Origin: Tritrichomonas foetus
Lineage: Eukaryota > Parabasalia > Tritrichomonadida > Tritrichomonadidae
NCBI GenBank assembly: GCA_001839685.1
Contig: MLAK01000624.1
Location: 38,670-88,511 of the forward strand
Direction of reading: 5' to 3'
Length of the DNA: 49,842 bases
In this document: in pieces, positions 1 through 9,395 of the stretch
Numbering within the stretch: the stretch's first letter is position 1
Layout of the letters: each line of letters begins with the position of its first letter
Program-made: the position numbers and the translations under genes
Notes under the pieces: generated by a model
Database searches by the model: none
What the model was told of the DNA's origin: nothing
The model's input: the letters and a program-made list of their open reading frames with translations, nothing else

Positions 1-1940
1 GTTTCTTCTTCTGGTGTTGATAAGCTTCGTGAAACATCATTGCTAACTTCTGGCTGATTTGGTGAATCATCAGCTAATAAATTAATGGAATTTGTAATAG
101 AATTTATAGCATCAGCAATACCATCATTAATTATATTAGGTTTATCATTGAATTCATTCTTCTGGTGATTTTCTTGGATGGTTTCCTGATTATCTTTTTT
201 CAAGCTTTCATTTGATTCTTCTGCAATTAAATCCATTTTATCGCTGCCTTCACTGTGTATATCAATTACCCCTTGGAACATTGTTCTTGATTCATCTTCT
301 CTAAGCTCTTTGACCCCTTCACTAAATGCTTCACTACTCTGTTCATAATGGAGTCCCCTTTGCGTTTCATCTTTATGTGAATCAATAAGTAATCCATCTT
401 CTTTATAATCGTCCAAAAGCTCGTCATCATAAATTGTATTTGTTTTATTATTATGTGATTCAGATGCGTTTTCGTAATTTTCTTCATTTTTCTCATCATT
501 ATTTCTCTCTGTATTTTTATTAGTATTTTCTAATTTGTTTTCTTCTTTGTTTTGTTCTGTTTCTCTTTCCATATTTTGACAGACTTTTTCCTGATTATTA
601 TTCTGAGGTAATTCTGTGGAAATTGCACCTTCAACTTTCTTAATGATTTCATTTCCAACAGCTTCGATAGAAATTCCGGATTCCTGTTGTAGCGCAAAGT
701 TCTTTTTCTTTGTGGCATTAGGTGTTGTTTCAAAATCTACTTGTTGAGCAGGTTGAAGTAAATCTTTTCCAGCATAAGGATCTTTCGAGGCTTCGTTGAT
801 TGGATAATCCATATCAAACAAAGCATCTGTATCGGATACTCCTATTTCTAAATGAGCCTTTTGATAATCTGGTTCAATATTTACATCATTCTGAGCATAA
901 TTTATAAATGTTCCCTTAAATGGTGTTGTTGGATAAACACTAACAACATTATCACTTTGAGAAAATTCGAATTGATTCTTAATTTCTTCTTTATTTCTTT
1001 CATTCGGTAAATCTCTTTGTTCATTTTGCATATCTTTGCTTCTTCTTGAACTTTCTGTGTTGGATTCGTTTTGAAGTGGTGATTTATGTTTTACTGGAGT
1101 TCTGTTAATAAGTAGTGATTTATTACGAATTTGTGATTTATTCAAAAGTAGCGATTTCTGGGGAGCTTTTGTTGGAGAAGTTTTACTTTTTAATGGACCT
1201 TTTGGTGTTGATGTTCTTGAATCATCATCTAATGGAATTTCCTCCAAAAGAGGTTTATTGTTAGTCTTTCTAGCATTTCTTATTGGAGTTCTCTGACTTG
1301 GTGAATAAATATCATCGGCTTCTAATGGTTCTAATTTCTTTCTGTTTAGTTTTACTGCAGTTTTACTGACTCTTTGTGCAGGATGAAATGGTCTCACCAT
1401 TTGTGGCTTAGCTTTCACTTGATCATCAACAACAGTCATTCCATCCTCATGAATAACTTTCTTCTTTGTTGATGGAACAGGTTTTGATAATTTAGGTGAG
1501 ATTGGAGGAGGTCTTCTAACAGATGCCGTTGTTTGAGGCCTTTTTGAATCATGTCCAAATAATGATCTTCCGGGTGAATTATGATCAGTCTTTGTTTGAT
1601 CCATTCCTAGTTCCGCTTCTTGCTCTGGTAGATATTCCATCCAATTTATCATTCTTCGAGTTTTTCCAGGCGTGAAATTGATCCCCATTGATTTTCTTAA
1701 ATTATCATGTTCTTTTTCTGTTTGTTTAATCATTTTCATATTTTCGTTATCGATTTGTAATTGAAGTAATCGCTCGTTTGTCACTCGTTGTCGATAAAGT
1801 AAAATTCTTGGGCATATTCCGGGATTTGAAGTATCAATACTTGGTTTAATATTTTGTAGAGTTTCGATATGTTTTTGATAGGCTCGATGTTTCATTTTTA
1901 AGTCGATGACAGGAGAAGCTATTGGAACTGAGCGAGACAT
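1..1940 (-). CDS. Hypothetical low-complexity coiled-coil protein, N-terminal part (runs off the window edge)
   Basis: The frame read from the ATG at 1940 down to base 3 has no stop, giving 646 codons; the 3' end lies outside the window. I do not recognise the family. The first ~110 residues are charged and helix-prone (probable coiled coil, many Lys/Glu/Gln). Then comes a basic Pro/Ser/Lys-rich stretch containing PPPISPKLSKP and a short repeated KSLLLN / KSLLIN motif, followed by a long acidic Glu/Asn/Asp-rich tail. No membrane segment or signal peptide is seen. The composition suggests a disordered scaffold or cytoskeletal protein, but that is inference. The start is the first in-frame ATG (MSRSVP...). 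No clear TCA-Y-T initiator lies just upstream. Confidence 0.8.
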   Translation of the reverse strand, partial: MSRSVPIASPVIDLKMKHRAYQKHIETLQNIKPSIDTSNPGICPRILLYRQRVTNERLLQLQIDNENMKMIKQTEKEHDNLRKSMGINFTPGKTRRMINWMEYLPEQEAELGMDQTKTDHNSPGRSLFGHDSKRPQTTASVRRPPPISPKLSKPVPSTKKKVIHEDGMTVVDDQVKAKPQMVRPFHPAQRVSKTAVKLNRKKLEPLEADDIYSPSQRTPIRNARKTNNKPLLEEIPLDDDSRTSTPKGPLKSKTSPTKAPQKSLLLNKSQIRNKSLLINRTPVKHKSPLQNESNTESSRRSKDMQNEQRDLPNERNKEEIKNQFEFSQSDNVVSVYPTTPFKGTFINYAQNDVNIEPDYQKAHLEIGVSDTDALFDMDYPINEASKDPYAGKDLLQPAQQVDFETTPNATKKKNFALQQESGISIEAVGNEIIKKVEGAISTELPQNNNQEKVCQNMERETEQNKEENKLENTNKNTERNNDEKNEENYENASESHNNKTNTIYDDELLDDYKEDGLLIDSHKDETQRGLHYEQSSEAFSEGVKELREDESRTMFQGVIDIHSEGSDKMDLIAEESNESLKKDNQETIQENHQKNEFNDKPNIINDGIADAINSITNSINLLADDSPNQPEVSNDVSRSLSTPEEE

Positions 1941-2686
1941 GATCCAAGAACTTCCCGATAAATATTCTGAAAAAATTGATGATAACGTTTTTTCTTTTAT
2001 CTTCAGAATAAGAATCTAAATCTGATCAATTTCGAGTAGACTCAATACATGAACGGCAGTCTAAGAATAATTCAGAAATATTTCTGAGCGATGATAAAAC
2101 GATGATTCACTTTTTATATTCTTATTTGGTTTATGATTATTTTGGGGGAGTTTAAGGCTAAATAATGGCCATTTCAAAAAATCACTCCAATATAGCTTTT
2201 TCTCGAGATAAAAATCATTTGATTTCTTTTTGCTGATATAAAATCAAAAAAGAAATAAAAGATATCCAGAAATAAGATTATTTCTTTTGGATCTGCAACA
2301 TAATATTTTGTGATAACATATATTCCATTTTAGGTTGCCAATGTAATTACTATATTTTTTTGACTTATATAATTGGAAAATTAAAAAATATTAGAGATTT
2401 AAGATGAATATGTTAAGATAAAGGAACAAATAAATGTTCAAAGATATGATTGAAAAAGTTGAACGATAACTTTATCTTTCGAAAAGTTCTCAAATTGGCT
2501 TTCCTACACGTTATTTTTTCACTTTTTGATATCAAAAATTATCCGTTATTTTGGCAAATAAATATTTATGTGAAAATCTAACTGGCATTTTTCACTTTTT
2601 TTCAAAGCTTCTGATCTAATAATAACTTTTTAAATGGAGCAAATTTTTCCAAAAAAGTGAAATAACATTCAAAAAAATACAAAGAA
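1941..2686. other. Divergent intergenic region with several TCACTTTTT motifs
   Basis: This is 746 bases of AT-rich DNA between the minus gene ending its 5' side at 1940 and enkurin on plus. TCACTTTTT-type strings (trichomonad initiator-like) occur near 2107, 2518 and 2590, but none sits within 20 bases of either ATG. No convincing coding frame is visible. Confidence 0.5.
2668..2677 (+). promoter_or_regulatory. Putative initiator (TTCAAAA class) of enkurin
   Basis: ATTCAAAAAAATAC lies just before the ATG at 2687. TTCAAAA recurs at a similar distance before the starts at 38811, 48938 and 49336 and, further off, at 8840. It resembles the trichomonad Inr (TCA with A as +1) but lacks the pyrimidine after A. 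Assignment is inference. Confidence 0.35.
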
Positions 2687-3418
2687 ATGATGTTCGACGA
2701 CGAAGAAGAAACAATATATAATCTTATCCCAAAGCCACCACCAGTCATTGTCAAAGAACCGCTTCATAAGAGCAGCTTCAGACACCAGTCTGGCTACGAA
2801 ACCGTGAAAAAGCGCGCCCATGGAACAATGGGTGAGCCAAACGATGTGATGAGAAAGGATCCAAAAGACTTCCTTAAGAAGAATAGTCGGTGCAAGAACC
2901 TCCCACCAAGGCAGCGTGCAATGCCTCATGGCCAAGAAACCCTTCAAAAACCGCCAGTTCCTCGCCAAGCTGAAATTCCAAAAGCCAAGCCATCGCCAAA
3001 GAAAAACCTTATTCTCGAAAACTGGAAGAACGCTCCAAAGACTAAGAAACTTCATCCAGAGAAGCCAGTGACATGGTACACGGATAAGAAAGATTTTGGA
3101 AAAGTGCCAAAATATCTGTCCAGAGTTAAAGACGAATATCAGGGCGAAAACGCATATTGGGACGAGATAAGAGAGAGCATGCTGCCAGAAGATTCAGAAA
3201 CACGCTGCCGCCTTCTATCCGAGGAAGAGAGACTCGAAATTCTCGAGGGACTGAATGCAAACCTCGCCGACCTCAAAAAGAGATATGGCGCGATGAGCTT
3301 TGGCATGGACCACCTCAGCTTCAGAAAGAGGAAAGAAAATATGGAAGCCGAAATGGCGCAAATCGAGGCTGATATCAAAACCTTCTCCAGACAAAATGTT
3401 TACATTACAGAATCTTAA
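2687..3418 (+). CDS. ENKUR: Enkurin (axonemal microtubule inner protein, FAP106 family)
   Basis: 243 residues. The N-terminal ETIYNLIP (residues 8-15) matches the signature at the start of animal enkurins (ESIYNLIP). KDFLKKNS (60-67) followed by LPPRQ (72-76) matches the conserved KDFLKKH...LPP block. The C-terminal enkurin domain runs from about 128 to 241, with DKKDFGKVPKYL (133-144), LSEEERLEILEGL (177-189) and a final helix ending in VYI. Known role of the family: a microtubule inner protein of motile axonemes, also reported as a calmodulin/TRP-channel adaptor in sperm. The length is close to animal enkurin (about 255). Either of two adjacent Met codons could start the protein. TTCAAAAAA at 2668 lies 16 bases upstream of the ATG and may be the initiator. 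Codons are more C-ending than in most neighbours, suggesting good expression. Its presence fits a flagellate. Confidence 0.93.
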   Translation: MMFDDEEETIYNLIPKPPPVIVKEPLHKSSFRHQSGYETVKKRAHGTMGEPNDVMRKDPKDFLKKNSRCKNLPPRQRAMPHGQETLQKPPVPRQAEIPKAKPSPKKNLILENWKNAPKTKKLHPEKPVTWYTDKKDFGKVPKYLSRVKDEYQGENAYWDEIRESMLPEDSETRCRLLSEEERLEILEGLNANLADLKKRYGAMSFGMDHLSFRKRKENMEAEMAQIEADIKTFSRQNVYITES

Positions 3419-3955
3419 AAAACTAATAATACATATAATGATAATAAATTGATTAAAAACCGAATTGATAAAAGCCATTTTTCTTTTTTTAATTGATATA
3501 TTTAGATGACTTTTGTCTCGAAGAATTATTTATATGCGTCTGCGCTACCTACAATGAAAAACAGACATTAAAGTATTGGAAAAGTCCTTTTTTTTCAATC
3601 TAATATTCTTAAATTATTTTTAGTTAACTAATAATTGAATTGATAGAAAAAAGTCTTTACTTTTCCTATTTTCGGAATTAGATTTTGTAATTTCCTATTT
3701 ACTGTTTGGTCTTTGCAGAGTGCTAATTTCTAAGCTATCGATTAAATTGATGGGTTCATAAATGTGGAGTGAAAATTAAATATACAATTGAGTGACATTT
3801 ATCTTCTTTTGGCCACATATCCTAAAAAATGCTATATGATTTATAAAATAGCCAAATTTATTTTTTCGTCTTTGTATAGACTCAAACTTGTTATGGAAGC
3901 TCTAATTAGTTAATGGAATAATTGTTAACTATAGTTTGAAAATGATGTTTTTTAG
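3419..3955. other. Intergenic region, nothing recognised
   Basis: 537 AT-rich bases between the enkurin stop (TAAAA, which fits the trichomonad UAAA-type polyadenylation context) and the nucleoporin ATG. Only very short frames occur. No repeat or structured RNA is evident. Confidence 0.4.
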
Positions 3956-4876
3956 ATGGCATGTCAAAACCAAATGAACTTTGGTAACCTCAGTTTCGGA
4001 TTTGGGCAACAACCAAAGCAAGAAGAAAAGCCACCATTTCAAATTAATGAACAAATGCTATTAACAGATATTCCGAGCGATGTTGTCAAAGAATTCATTG
4101 ATGTTCATAAGAAAATTGTCGAAACACGAACTTTTTTGGCCAAAGAAGAACAGCAAAAGCAAAGCAACGAAAATAGTGAAGATGACTCGACGCAAAAAAC
4201 ACTCCTTTCTATTCGAGATGAATCGACCTCAGAAATATTCGGTAGCTTAACTTCCCTTGCACATCAAATCGATGCCGGAAAAAAGACAGTAAAAGAATTT
4301 GAAGAAGAATTGGCAATTTCCAAGTCAGATTATACAAATTCAGAACATATTCGATCACTTCCTTCGCCTTTCATTCTCCGCTTTGTTGACAGAGTTGAAA
4401 AATCGGCAGAAGATTTTGCGCAATCTATTGCCGCTTATGGAAGCCACCTGCAGCCAAACAAGCCAATTTCTAATGAAAATCAAATTATTTTTGATTTCTT
4501 GAATGAGCAGCATAATGCAATTCTTCGATGTTCATCTCGTGTGTCTAAACTCAATGAGAAGCTAATTGCAACCAGAAATAATTTGGCAACAAAACTAAAA
4601 ATCAACTCAATAAATATTTCTAATTTCGAAGAATCCGCTGAAGATTCTTATGCACAATCAATAGATGTAAAATATCAGCAATTTTTGGGACAGCAAAAAC
4701 AAAAGAATCAGAAACGAATTGAAGAATCAGACCTGTTTGGCAACTCAACAGTTGAAGAACAGACAACAAGTGGTGGCTTCGGATTTGGAGGCGGCTTTGG
4801 AAATAGTTTTGGAAGTGGCTTTGGAAGTAGTACAAGTTCGTTTGGAAAAGGATCCACCACTGGTAAAAAAACCTGA
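3956..4876 (+). CDS. FG-repeat nucleoporin, Nup58/Nup49-like (central channel)
   Basis: 306 residues. FG dipeptides sit at both ends: FGNLSFGFG near the N terminus, and a Gly-rich C-terminal tail (about 272-300) with FGFGGGFGNSFGSGFG. Between them is an alpha-helical core (about 30-245) that starts with a DIPSDVVKEFIDVHKKI helix and contains PSPFILRFVDRVEK, similar in position and character to the Nup58/45 coiled-coil segment. Known role of the family: part of the Nup62-Nup58-Nup54 channel trimer in the nuclear pore, with the FG tails forming the permeability barrier. The helical core could instead be that of another channel nucleoporin, so the class (FG Nup) is surer than the exact paralogue. 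The gene has no TCA-Y-T motif near its ATG. Confidence 0.75.
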   Translation: MACQNQMNFGNLSFGFGQQPKQEEKPPFQINEQMLLTDIPSDVVKEFIDVHKKIVETRTFLAKEEQQKQSNENSEDDSTQKTLLSIRDESTSEIFGSLTSLAHQIDAGKKTVKEFEEELAISKSDYTNSEHIRSLPSPFILRFVDRVEKSAEDFAQSIAAYGSHLQPNKPISNENQIIFDFLNEQHNAILRCSSRVSKLNEKLIATRNNLATKLKINSINISNFEESAEDSYAQSIDVKYQQFLGQQKQKNQKRIEESDLFGNSTVEEQTTSGGFGFGGGFGNSFGSGFGSSTSSFGKGSTTGKKT

Positions 4877-4998
4877 ACTTGAGAAATTGTTTTATATTAT
4901 TATATATTATAAACATCCATTATCAAACTTTGTTTTTAAATGTATTTTTTGTTTGATTTACATGTCCTGATTTAACTAAATTCGCTTACATTCTATAA
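4877..4998. other. 3' flank of the nucleoporin gene
   Basis: Short AT-rich spacer leading into the tandem repeat. No feature recognised. Confidence 0.3.
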
Positions 4999-5316
4999 TT
5001 TTGTTAAATGTTATGATTTATGTTAAATGTTATGATCATGTTAAATGTTTGGATTATGTTAAATGTTATGATCATGTTAAATGTTATGATTTATGTTAAA
5101 TGTTATGATTTATGTTAAATGTTATGATCATGTTAAATGTTATGATCATGTTAAATGTTTGGATTATGTTAAATGTTTTGATTATGTTAAATGCTTTGAT
5201 TTTGTTAAATGTTATGATTATGTTAAATGTTATGATTTTGTTAATTGTTGTGATTATGTTAAATGTTATGATTTTGTTAATTGTTGTGATTATGTTAAAT
5301 GTTATGATTTATGTTA
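4999..5316. repeat. 18-bp tandem repeat array (TTAAATGTTATGATYATG-like)
   Basis: About 17 head-to-tail copies of a unit close to TGTTATGATCATGTTAAA, with variants TGTTTGGATTATG, TGTTTTGATTATG, TGTTGTGATTATG and occasional 19-mers. Because 18 is a multiple of 3, it stays open in two forward frames and makes artificial hexapeptide-repeat frames (5093-5380 and 5112-5333). No initiator, domain or conserved extension supports translation. Variants cluster by position, as expected from local duplication. Confidence 0.9.
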
Positions 5317-6026
5317 TCATTCGAATTACATAAATTGGCTTACTAACACAAGGAATAAATGTGCACTATTTCATAGTTAATGAGAAACTTCAAGAATTTC
5401 ATGCATTATGAAACAACGAAAATATACCGAAAACAGATATTCCTAATATTTTCTGTGTGATAATTGAAATATAAGATACTACCGGTAAATGGTACAAGAT
5501 TGAAATTGTTTATTTACTGTGTGAAATTTTGAAATTATCTTCTAAAAAGTGAAAAGTTTTTCTAAATGATTTTATAATTTTTTCATAATTTTTACTGTTT
5601 CTTTGAAAAAATCGTTTATCTGTACAAATTCAAAAGAAATTGTGAATTTCAATTTCGTCGATATATCAACTATTCTTATTTAAATCACGCATTAATTACT
5701 AAATATATCTGATATTTATTTTATAATTTATATATTTTTATCATGATTTATGAATTAAAAGATAATTGTTGTCCTCGAAAAAAGCTTTTTTCTTAGACAA
5801 ATATTCGATTCTTTTCAATGAATTTTTGCTTATTTTTAAATACTTTACAAAATCACCAATTTTTGAAAATGAGAGTTTTGTAAATTTACCGTTCAAATAT
5901 AAAATATTATGAATATAATTGAAGATGAATGAATTTTGCCATTGAAATTATCTATAGTTTATTTGCTGCGAGTATTCAATTTTGTATTAAGGAAGTTGTT
6001 CCAAATTCACCAGAATTCCTTACGAA
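5317..6026. other. Intergenic region upstream of the phosphatase gene
   Basis: AT-rich spacer. The last 20 bases hold AATTCACCAGAATTCC, a possible initiator (TCAC) 18 bases before the ATG at 6027. Nothing else recognised. Confidence 0.35.
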
Positions 6027-7613
6027 ATGAAAAAAACAAACGCGAATCCCGTCTTACAAAAAATTTATCACTGTTATCGCACGCTTACCACAATTGATGT
6101 CTCAGAATATGAAAATAATCAAGCACAACTCGTTTTCCCGATTTTACCGATTCCATTATTGGGGACTGTCTGCAAAACCGCTGCGCACGTTTTTAATGAA
6201 GAACCAGATATTTTGAGAATAAATTCAGATGTCATAATCGTCGGTGACATTCATGGCCATATTTTGGATCTTTTCAGAATCTTCAGAAAATTTGGTCACC
6301 CACCTAAACAAACGTATTTATTTCTAGGCGATATTGTTGATCGAGGTGAATTTTCTTCAGAAACGGCAATTTATATTTTATTACTAAAATGCCTTTTCCC
6401 AAATTCAGTTTACGTAATTCGCGGAAATCATGAGTTTTCTAAAATGTGGGAAAATTCCGGATTTAATTTGGAACTTACACAGATTTATGGACAAGAAAAA
6501 GTTGATCTCGCAATTCATCAATTTGAAAAAGTTTTCTCGTTTCTTCCACTCGCTGCAATTGTAAATGATACTAATATTTGCTTACACGGCGGAATTGGCC
6601 CTGATTTTACTGATATTAATTCATTAAATTCTATTAAAAGGCCATTAAATTCCTTTGATGATGAACCAGTTTTATCTATTCTTTGGTCGGATCCAAATGA
6701 ATCTGTTACAGAATATATAGAGTCGCCTCGAGGCTCTGGATACTTTTTTGGTGCAGAACCTTTAAAAACGTTTTTAGAGGCCAATAATTTGACCTTACTG
6801 ATTAGAGGGCATCAATGCATTGATAAAGGATGCGAATTTGGATTGAATGAACAAGTTGTTACAGTTTTTTCTGCATCGTTCTATTGCGGGAATAAACCTA
6901 ACAAAGCTGGAGTATTAATAATCAAATCTGATAATTCTCGAGAAGTTGTCACCTTTCCAGCACTTAGGTATATAATGAGATATGATGCCTTATTTTTAGA
7001 AAGCTCAAGCGAAACATCACTTCAATTAGTATCTAAACCATCAAAACCGCCACCATCACCGTTGGTATCATCAAACGGAATTTTTACATCATCAAACCAA
7101 CTCTCCACAAATTCTGATTATTCAAATCCTTCTAATAGTTGCTCGAATAGTTTGCAGAACTTGGACAGAATGCCTGATATTGCTTCTACGAGTAGCACAT
7201 ATAATGCAAACTCGATTTATAATTCAAGCTATTCAAATTTGCCTATTGTTCCTCCACCACCTCCACTTCAACTAACACCACCCAAAGCGCCATCTACGCC
7301 AAGTGGTGGATCACCAAGACGCTTAAGGAAAGATCGTAATATTGTTTCATCATACAAGAATTTGAATTTGAAACCCAAGCTTTTCAATGAAATGACAGAA
7401 TCAATTCAACTGGCTGCAACATCAGACGTAGCAGTTTTAACAAGGAGTCAGCCTTTACTTTTCCAGCCATCACCACCAAGTGTAAGGAGGAACAGAGGAG
7501 GAGATGATGACTTGAGACCGGCGAGAAAAGGAAATTCCATTTTGGCGAATACAAGACTGAAAAAAGAAAGTGGAATTAAAGTTTTCAAACAAAAATCAGC
7601 TTTTCACTTTTAA
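6027..7613 (+). CDS. PPP-family Ser/Thr protein phosphatase with proline-rich C-terminal tail
   Basis: 528 residues. The PPP catalytic core spans about 10-310 with all metal and phosphate ligands in place: GDIHG (73-77), GDIVDRG (101-107), RGNHE (132-136), HGG (187-189) and RGHQ (260-263), then FSASFYC where PP1 has FSAPNYC. The Tyr of the usual GDYVDRG is Ile here, a conservative oddity outside the metal ligands. Known reaction: hydrolysis of phosphoserine/phosphothreonine with two metal ions. The last ~200 residues are Ser/Asn/Pro-rich and disordered, with PPPSPLVSS and VPPPPPLQLTPP, possible SH3/WW-like or regulatory binding sites. The sequence is divergent from canonical PP1/PP2A, as is common in the expanded trichomonad phosphatase families. 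A second, shorter PPP gene is at 47892-48938. Confidence 0.92.
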   Translation: MKKTNANPVLQKIYHCYRTLTTIDVSEYENNQAQLVFPILPIPLLGTVCKTAAHVFNEEPDILRINSDVIIVGDIHGHILDLFRIFRKFGHPPKQTYLFLGDIVDRGEFSSETAIYILLLKCLFPNSVYVIRGNHEFSKMWENSGFNLELTQIYGQEKVDLAIHQFEKVFSFLPLAAIVNDTNICLHGGIGPDFTDINSLNSIKRPLNSFDDEPVLSILWSDPNESVTEYIESPRGSGYFFGAEPLKTFLEANNLTLLIRGHQCIDKGCEFGLNEQVVTVFSASFYCGNKPNKAGVLIIKSDNSREVVTFPALRYIMRYDALFLESSSETSLQLVSKPSKPPPSPLVSSNGIFTSSNQLSTNSDYSNPSNSCSNSLQNLDRMPDIASTSSTYNANSIYNSSYSNLPIVPPPPPLQLTPPKAPSTPSGGSPRRLRKDRNIVSSYKNLNLKPKLFNEMTESIQLAATSDVAVLTRSQPLLFQPSPPSVRRNRGGDDDLRPARKGNSILANTRLKKESGIKVFKQKSAFHF

Positions 7614-7704
7614 TTGAAACGACTTTTGTGCGAAATGAGTCGACAGTGCCTATATTTATTTTGTTTTTATTAAATGTTATTTATCGTTGAGTGACAAAGC
7701 TTTT

Positions 7705-7728
7705 TTTTTCTTTCTTTCTTTCTTTGTT
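7705..7728. repeat. T/CTTT simple repeat
   Basis: A T run followed by (TTTC)n in the 3' flank of the phosphatase gene. Confidence 0.7.
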
Positions 7729-7768
7729 CTTTATTTGCTAATATCTTCATTTTTCCAAGATAAGAAAG

Positions 7769-7957
7769 CTATAGATAGATAAGAATATTATAAAGTGATA
7801 AGAATATTATAGATAGATAAGAATATTATAGATAGATAAGAATATTATAGATAGATAAGAATATTATAGATAGATAAAAATACTATAGATAGATAAGAAT
7901 ATTATAGATAGATAAGAATATTATAGATAGATAAGAATATTATAGATAGATAAGAAA
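7769..7957. repeat. 19-bp tandem repeat array (ATAGATAGATAAGAATATT)
   Basis: About ten head-to-tail copies of a 19-base unit, nearly identical apart from one AAAGTGATAAGAATATT variant early on and one AAAATACTAT copy. It lies between the 3' ends of two convergent genes (7613 and 8004). Each unit carries GATAGATAAGA, with two GATA cores. Confidence 0.9.
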
Positions 7958-8003
7958 ACAAAATAATACGCAAATTTATTCATTATGACATCCAAAAGTC
8001 CAT

Positions 8004-8840
8004 TTACTTCTCCTTTATCTTGAGGAAGGCTTTCACTTGGTCTTCTGGTGCTTTGTATTTCTCAAAAAGTTTGATTAGTACTTCTTTCGGTAAGGCATAC
8101 TTTTTCACAATCACTCCATGCCGTATTGTATTGTTATTGAATACAGCAATCCAGTTCATTCTTGGTGCGTGGCATTCCATCAAACATGGAACATAAACAT
8201 AAGGTGACACTTTCGCCTCATGCACAATTTTACTGGGTTCATAATCTTTGTATCTAGATACACCTTCGTGTAAATACGACACTCGAAGTGTTTCAGCCAT
8301 TGGCTTGGGAACAATATTTTCGACTGGAACTGGCTCCTCCATTTTTGAGCGAACCATGTTTGCCTTATGGAATCGAATTATTTGATGACCCCAAAACGAG
8401 TCTCTATCTTCTTTATATGAAAACCTAAGAAGATCTTTCAAATTCATTGTTTTATATCTTGAAAGAAAATCCTGTCTGTTGGTTTGAATGAATCCCGGCA
8501 TTCTTTTGGTTTGTCGCATCTGACCTCGGAAATAAAAAACCAGAGATGGACTTAAAACCTGGCTGATTTGGCGTTCCACCCATAAAATAAGTTGCGTATC
8601 GCTGACTTCGTATGCGTATTCGAAAAGTGATTTGAGGCTAGCATGACTTTGCGTATATTTAAGAGGGATTGAATAGTTTTCTCTGACTGCTTTTGCAACA
8701 AGTTCGATTTTTCCTTTATCTCCTGGAATAATTTCTCCTTTTAAAAGCGCTTGGAGACCTCGATATATTGTGCAATTGTCCTGCAAAGCTTGGAGTTGAG
8801 CACGTGCTGCATTAAGCTCAAGATTAATATCAACTGTCAT
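8004..8840 (-). CDS. Conserved-looking hypothetical protein, family not recognised
   Basis: 278 residues from the ATG at 8840. The frame remains open upstream to 8999, but with no ATG there, so MTVDINLEL is the best start. The N-terminal ~30 residues are helical (NAARAQLQALQDN); the middle is rich in aromatic and basic residues (FYFRGQMRQTKR, FWGHQIIRFHKAN); the C-terminal part has PYVYVPCLMECHAPRMNW and a KYKAPEDQVKAFLK helix. There is no signal peptide or membrane segment. The balanced composition and regular codons argue for a real soluble protein. I cannot assign a function. TTCAAAA lies about 38 bases upstream, next to AAGGTCAAATT. Confidence 0.8.
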   Translation of the reverse strand: MTVDINLELNAARAQLQALQDNCTIYRGLQALLKGEIIPGDKGKIELVAKAVRENYSIPLKYTQSHASLKSLFEYAYEVSDTQLILWVERQISQVLSPSLVFYFRGQMRQTKRMPGFIQTNRQDFLSRYKTMNLKDLLRFSYKEDRDSFWGHQIIRFHKANMVRSKMEEPVPVENIVPKPMAETLRVSYLHEGVSRYKDYEPSKIVHEAKVSPYVYVPCLMECHAPRMNWIAVFNNNTIRHGVIVKKYALPKEVLIKLFEKYKAPEDQVKAFLKIKEK

Positions 8841-9136
8841 TTGGTAAATTTTGCTTTGTAATCGAAGGTTAATTTTTTGAATGTAATTTGACCTTAGGTA
8901 AAAATTGTGAAGACGATAAATATTTACAAAAAAGTGGCAAATGATAGAATAAAGATTCACCGAAACTGATGTGTGAAAGGGTGAATGATGAATGACCAAA
9001 ATTAGTAGAAACGAAACAATAAAAATTCACCTTCATAATTGACTGAACTTTATTTTGGTATAGTCAAGATTCATAGTTAGTCTAACATCGTTACGCAAGC
9101 TCTACTCAATCAACAAAAGTAACTCAATATCGTGAA
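8841..9136. other. 5' flank of the 8004-8840 gene
   Basis: About 300 bases that include the promoter of the minus gene. AAGGTCAAATT (minus, 8885-8895) is followed closely by CATTCAAAAAA. No other feature. Confidence 0.35.
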
Positions 9137-9395
9137 TTAAGGATCAACTCTAGTGAAGTGTTGACAAACCAGCTTTTTGAGGGGAAAAGTGAGGGTTAAA
9201 AGAGCATTTTTTTTAATAATTACTAAATTCATAGCATATTCTGGGGAAGAATAAAGCATGGGTGAATGACATGTAAATGTAATTCTTGATCTGTGCCAAA
9301 AAATCAGAGAGGAAACTATCATAATCATGTTTTATCAATATATTGGAAGTGTAAATGTCAAGATGAATAATATTTTGAGAATGAAAACGATTCAA
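9137..9395 (-). pseudogene. Relic of a protein kinase catalytic domain
   Basis: In one minus frame, 9395-9213 reads FHSQNIIHLDIYTSNILI followed by DYDSFLSDF-LAQI. This matches the kinase catalytic loop and DFG region (LHSQNIIHRDIK.SNILL, SDFGLAQ) with the HRD Arg changed to Leu and the DFG Gly missing. An overlapping frame (down to 9137) continues with SPMLYSSPEY, matching the GTPxYMAPE activation-segment end. So a frameshift separates the two halves. A stop codon lies just upstream and neither the N-lobe nor the rest of the C-lobe is recognisable. It is a decayed fragment, probably of a trichomonad TKL-like kinase (inference). Confidence 0.7.

Noticed and set aside
2669..3055. Minus frame of 128 codons over enkurin
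   Set aside because: Shadow of a strongly matched enkurin gene.
5342..5352. ACTAACACAAG, close to the T. vaginalis intron 3' consensus ACTAACACACAG
   Set aside because: It lies in a spacer with no coding frame on either side and no GTATGT donor upstream; probably chance.
5093..5380. Open frames of hexapeptide repeats (CYDYVK-like and MLNVMI-like)
   Set aside because: They are produced by the 18-bp tandem array, which is open in two frames. No initiator or independent support.
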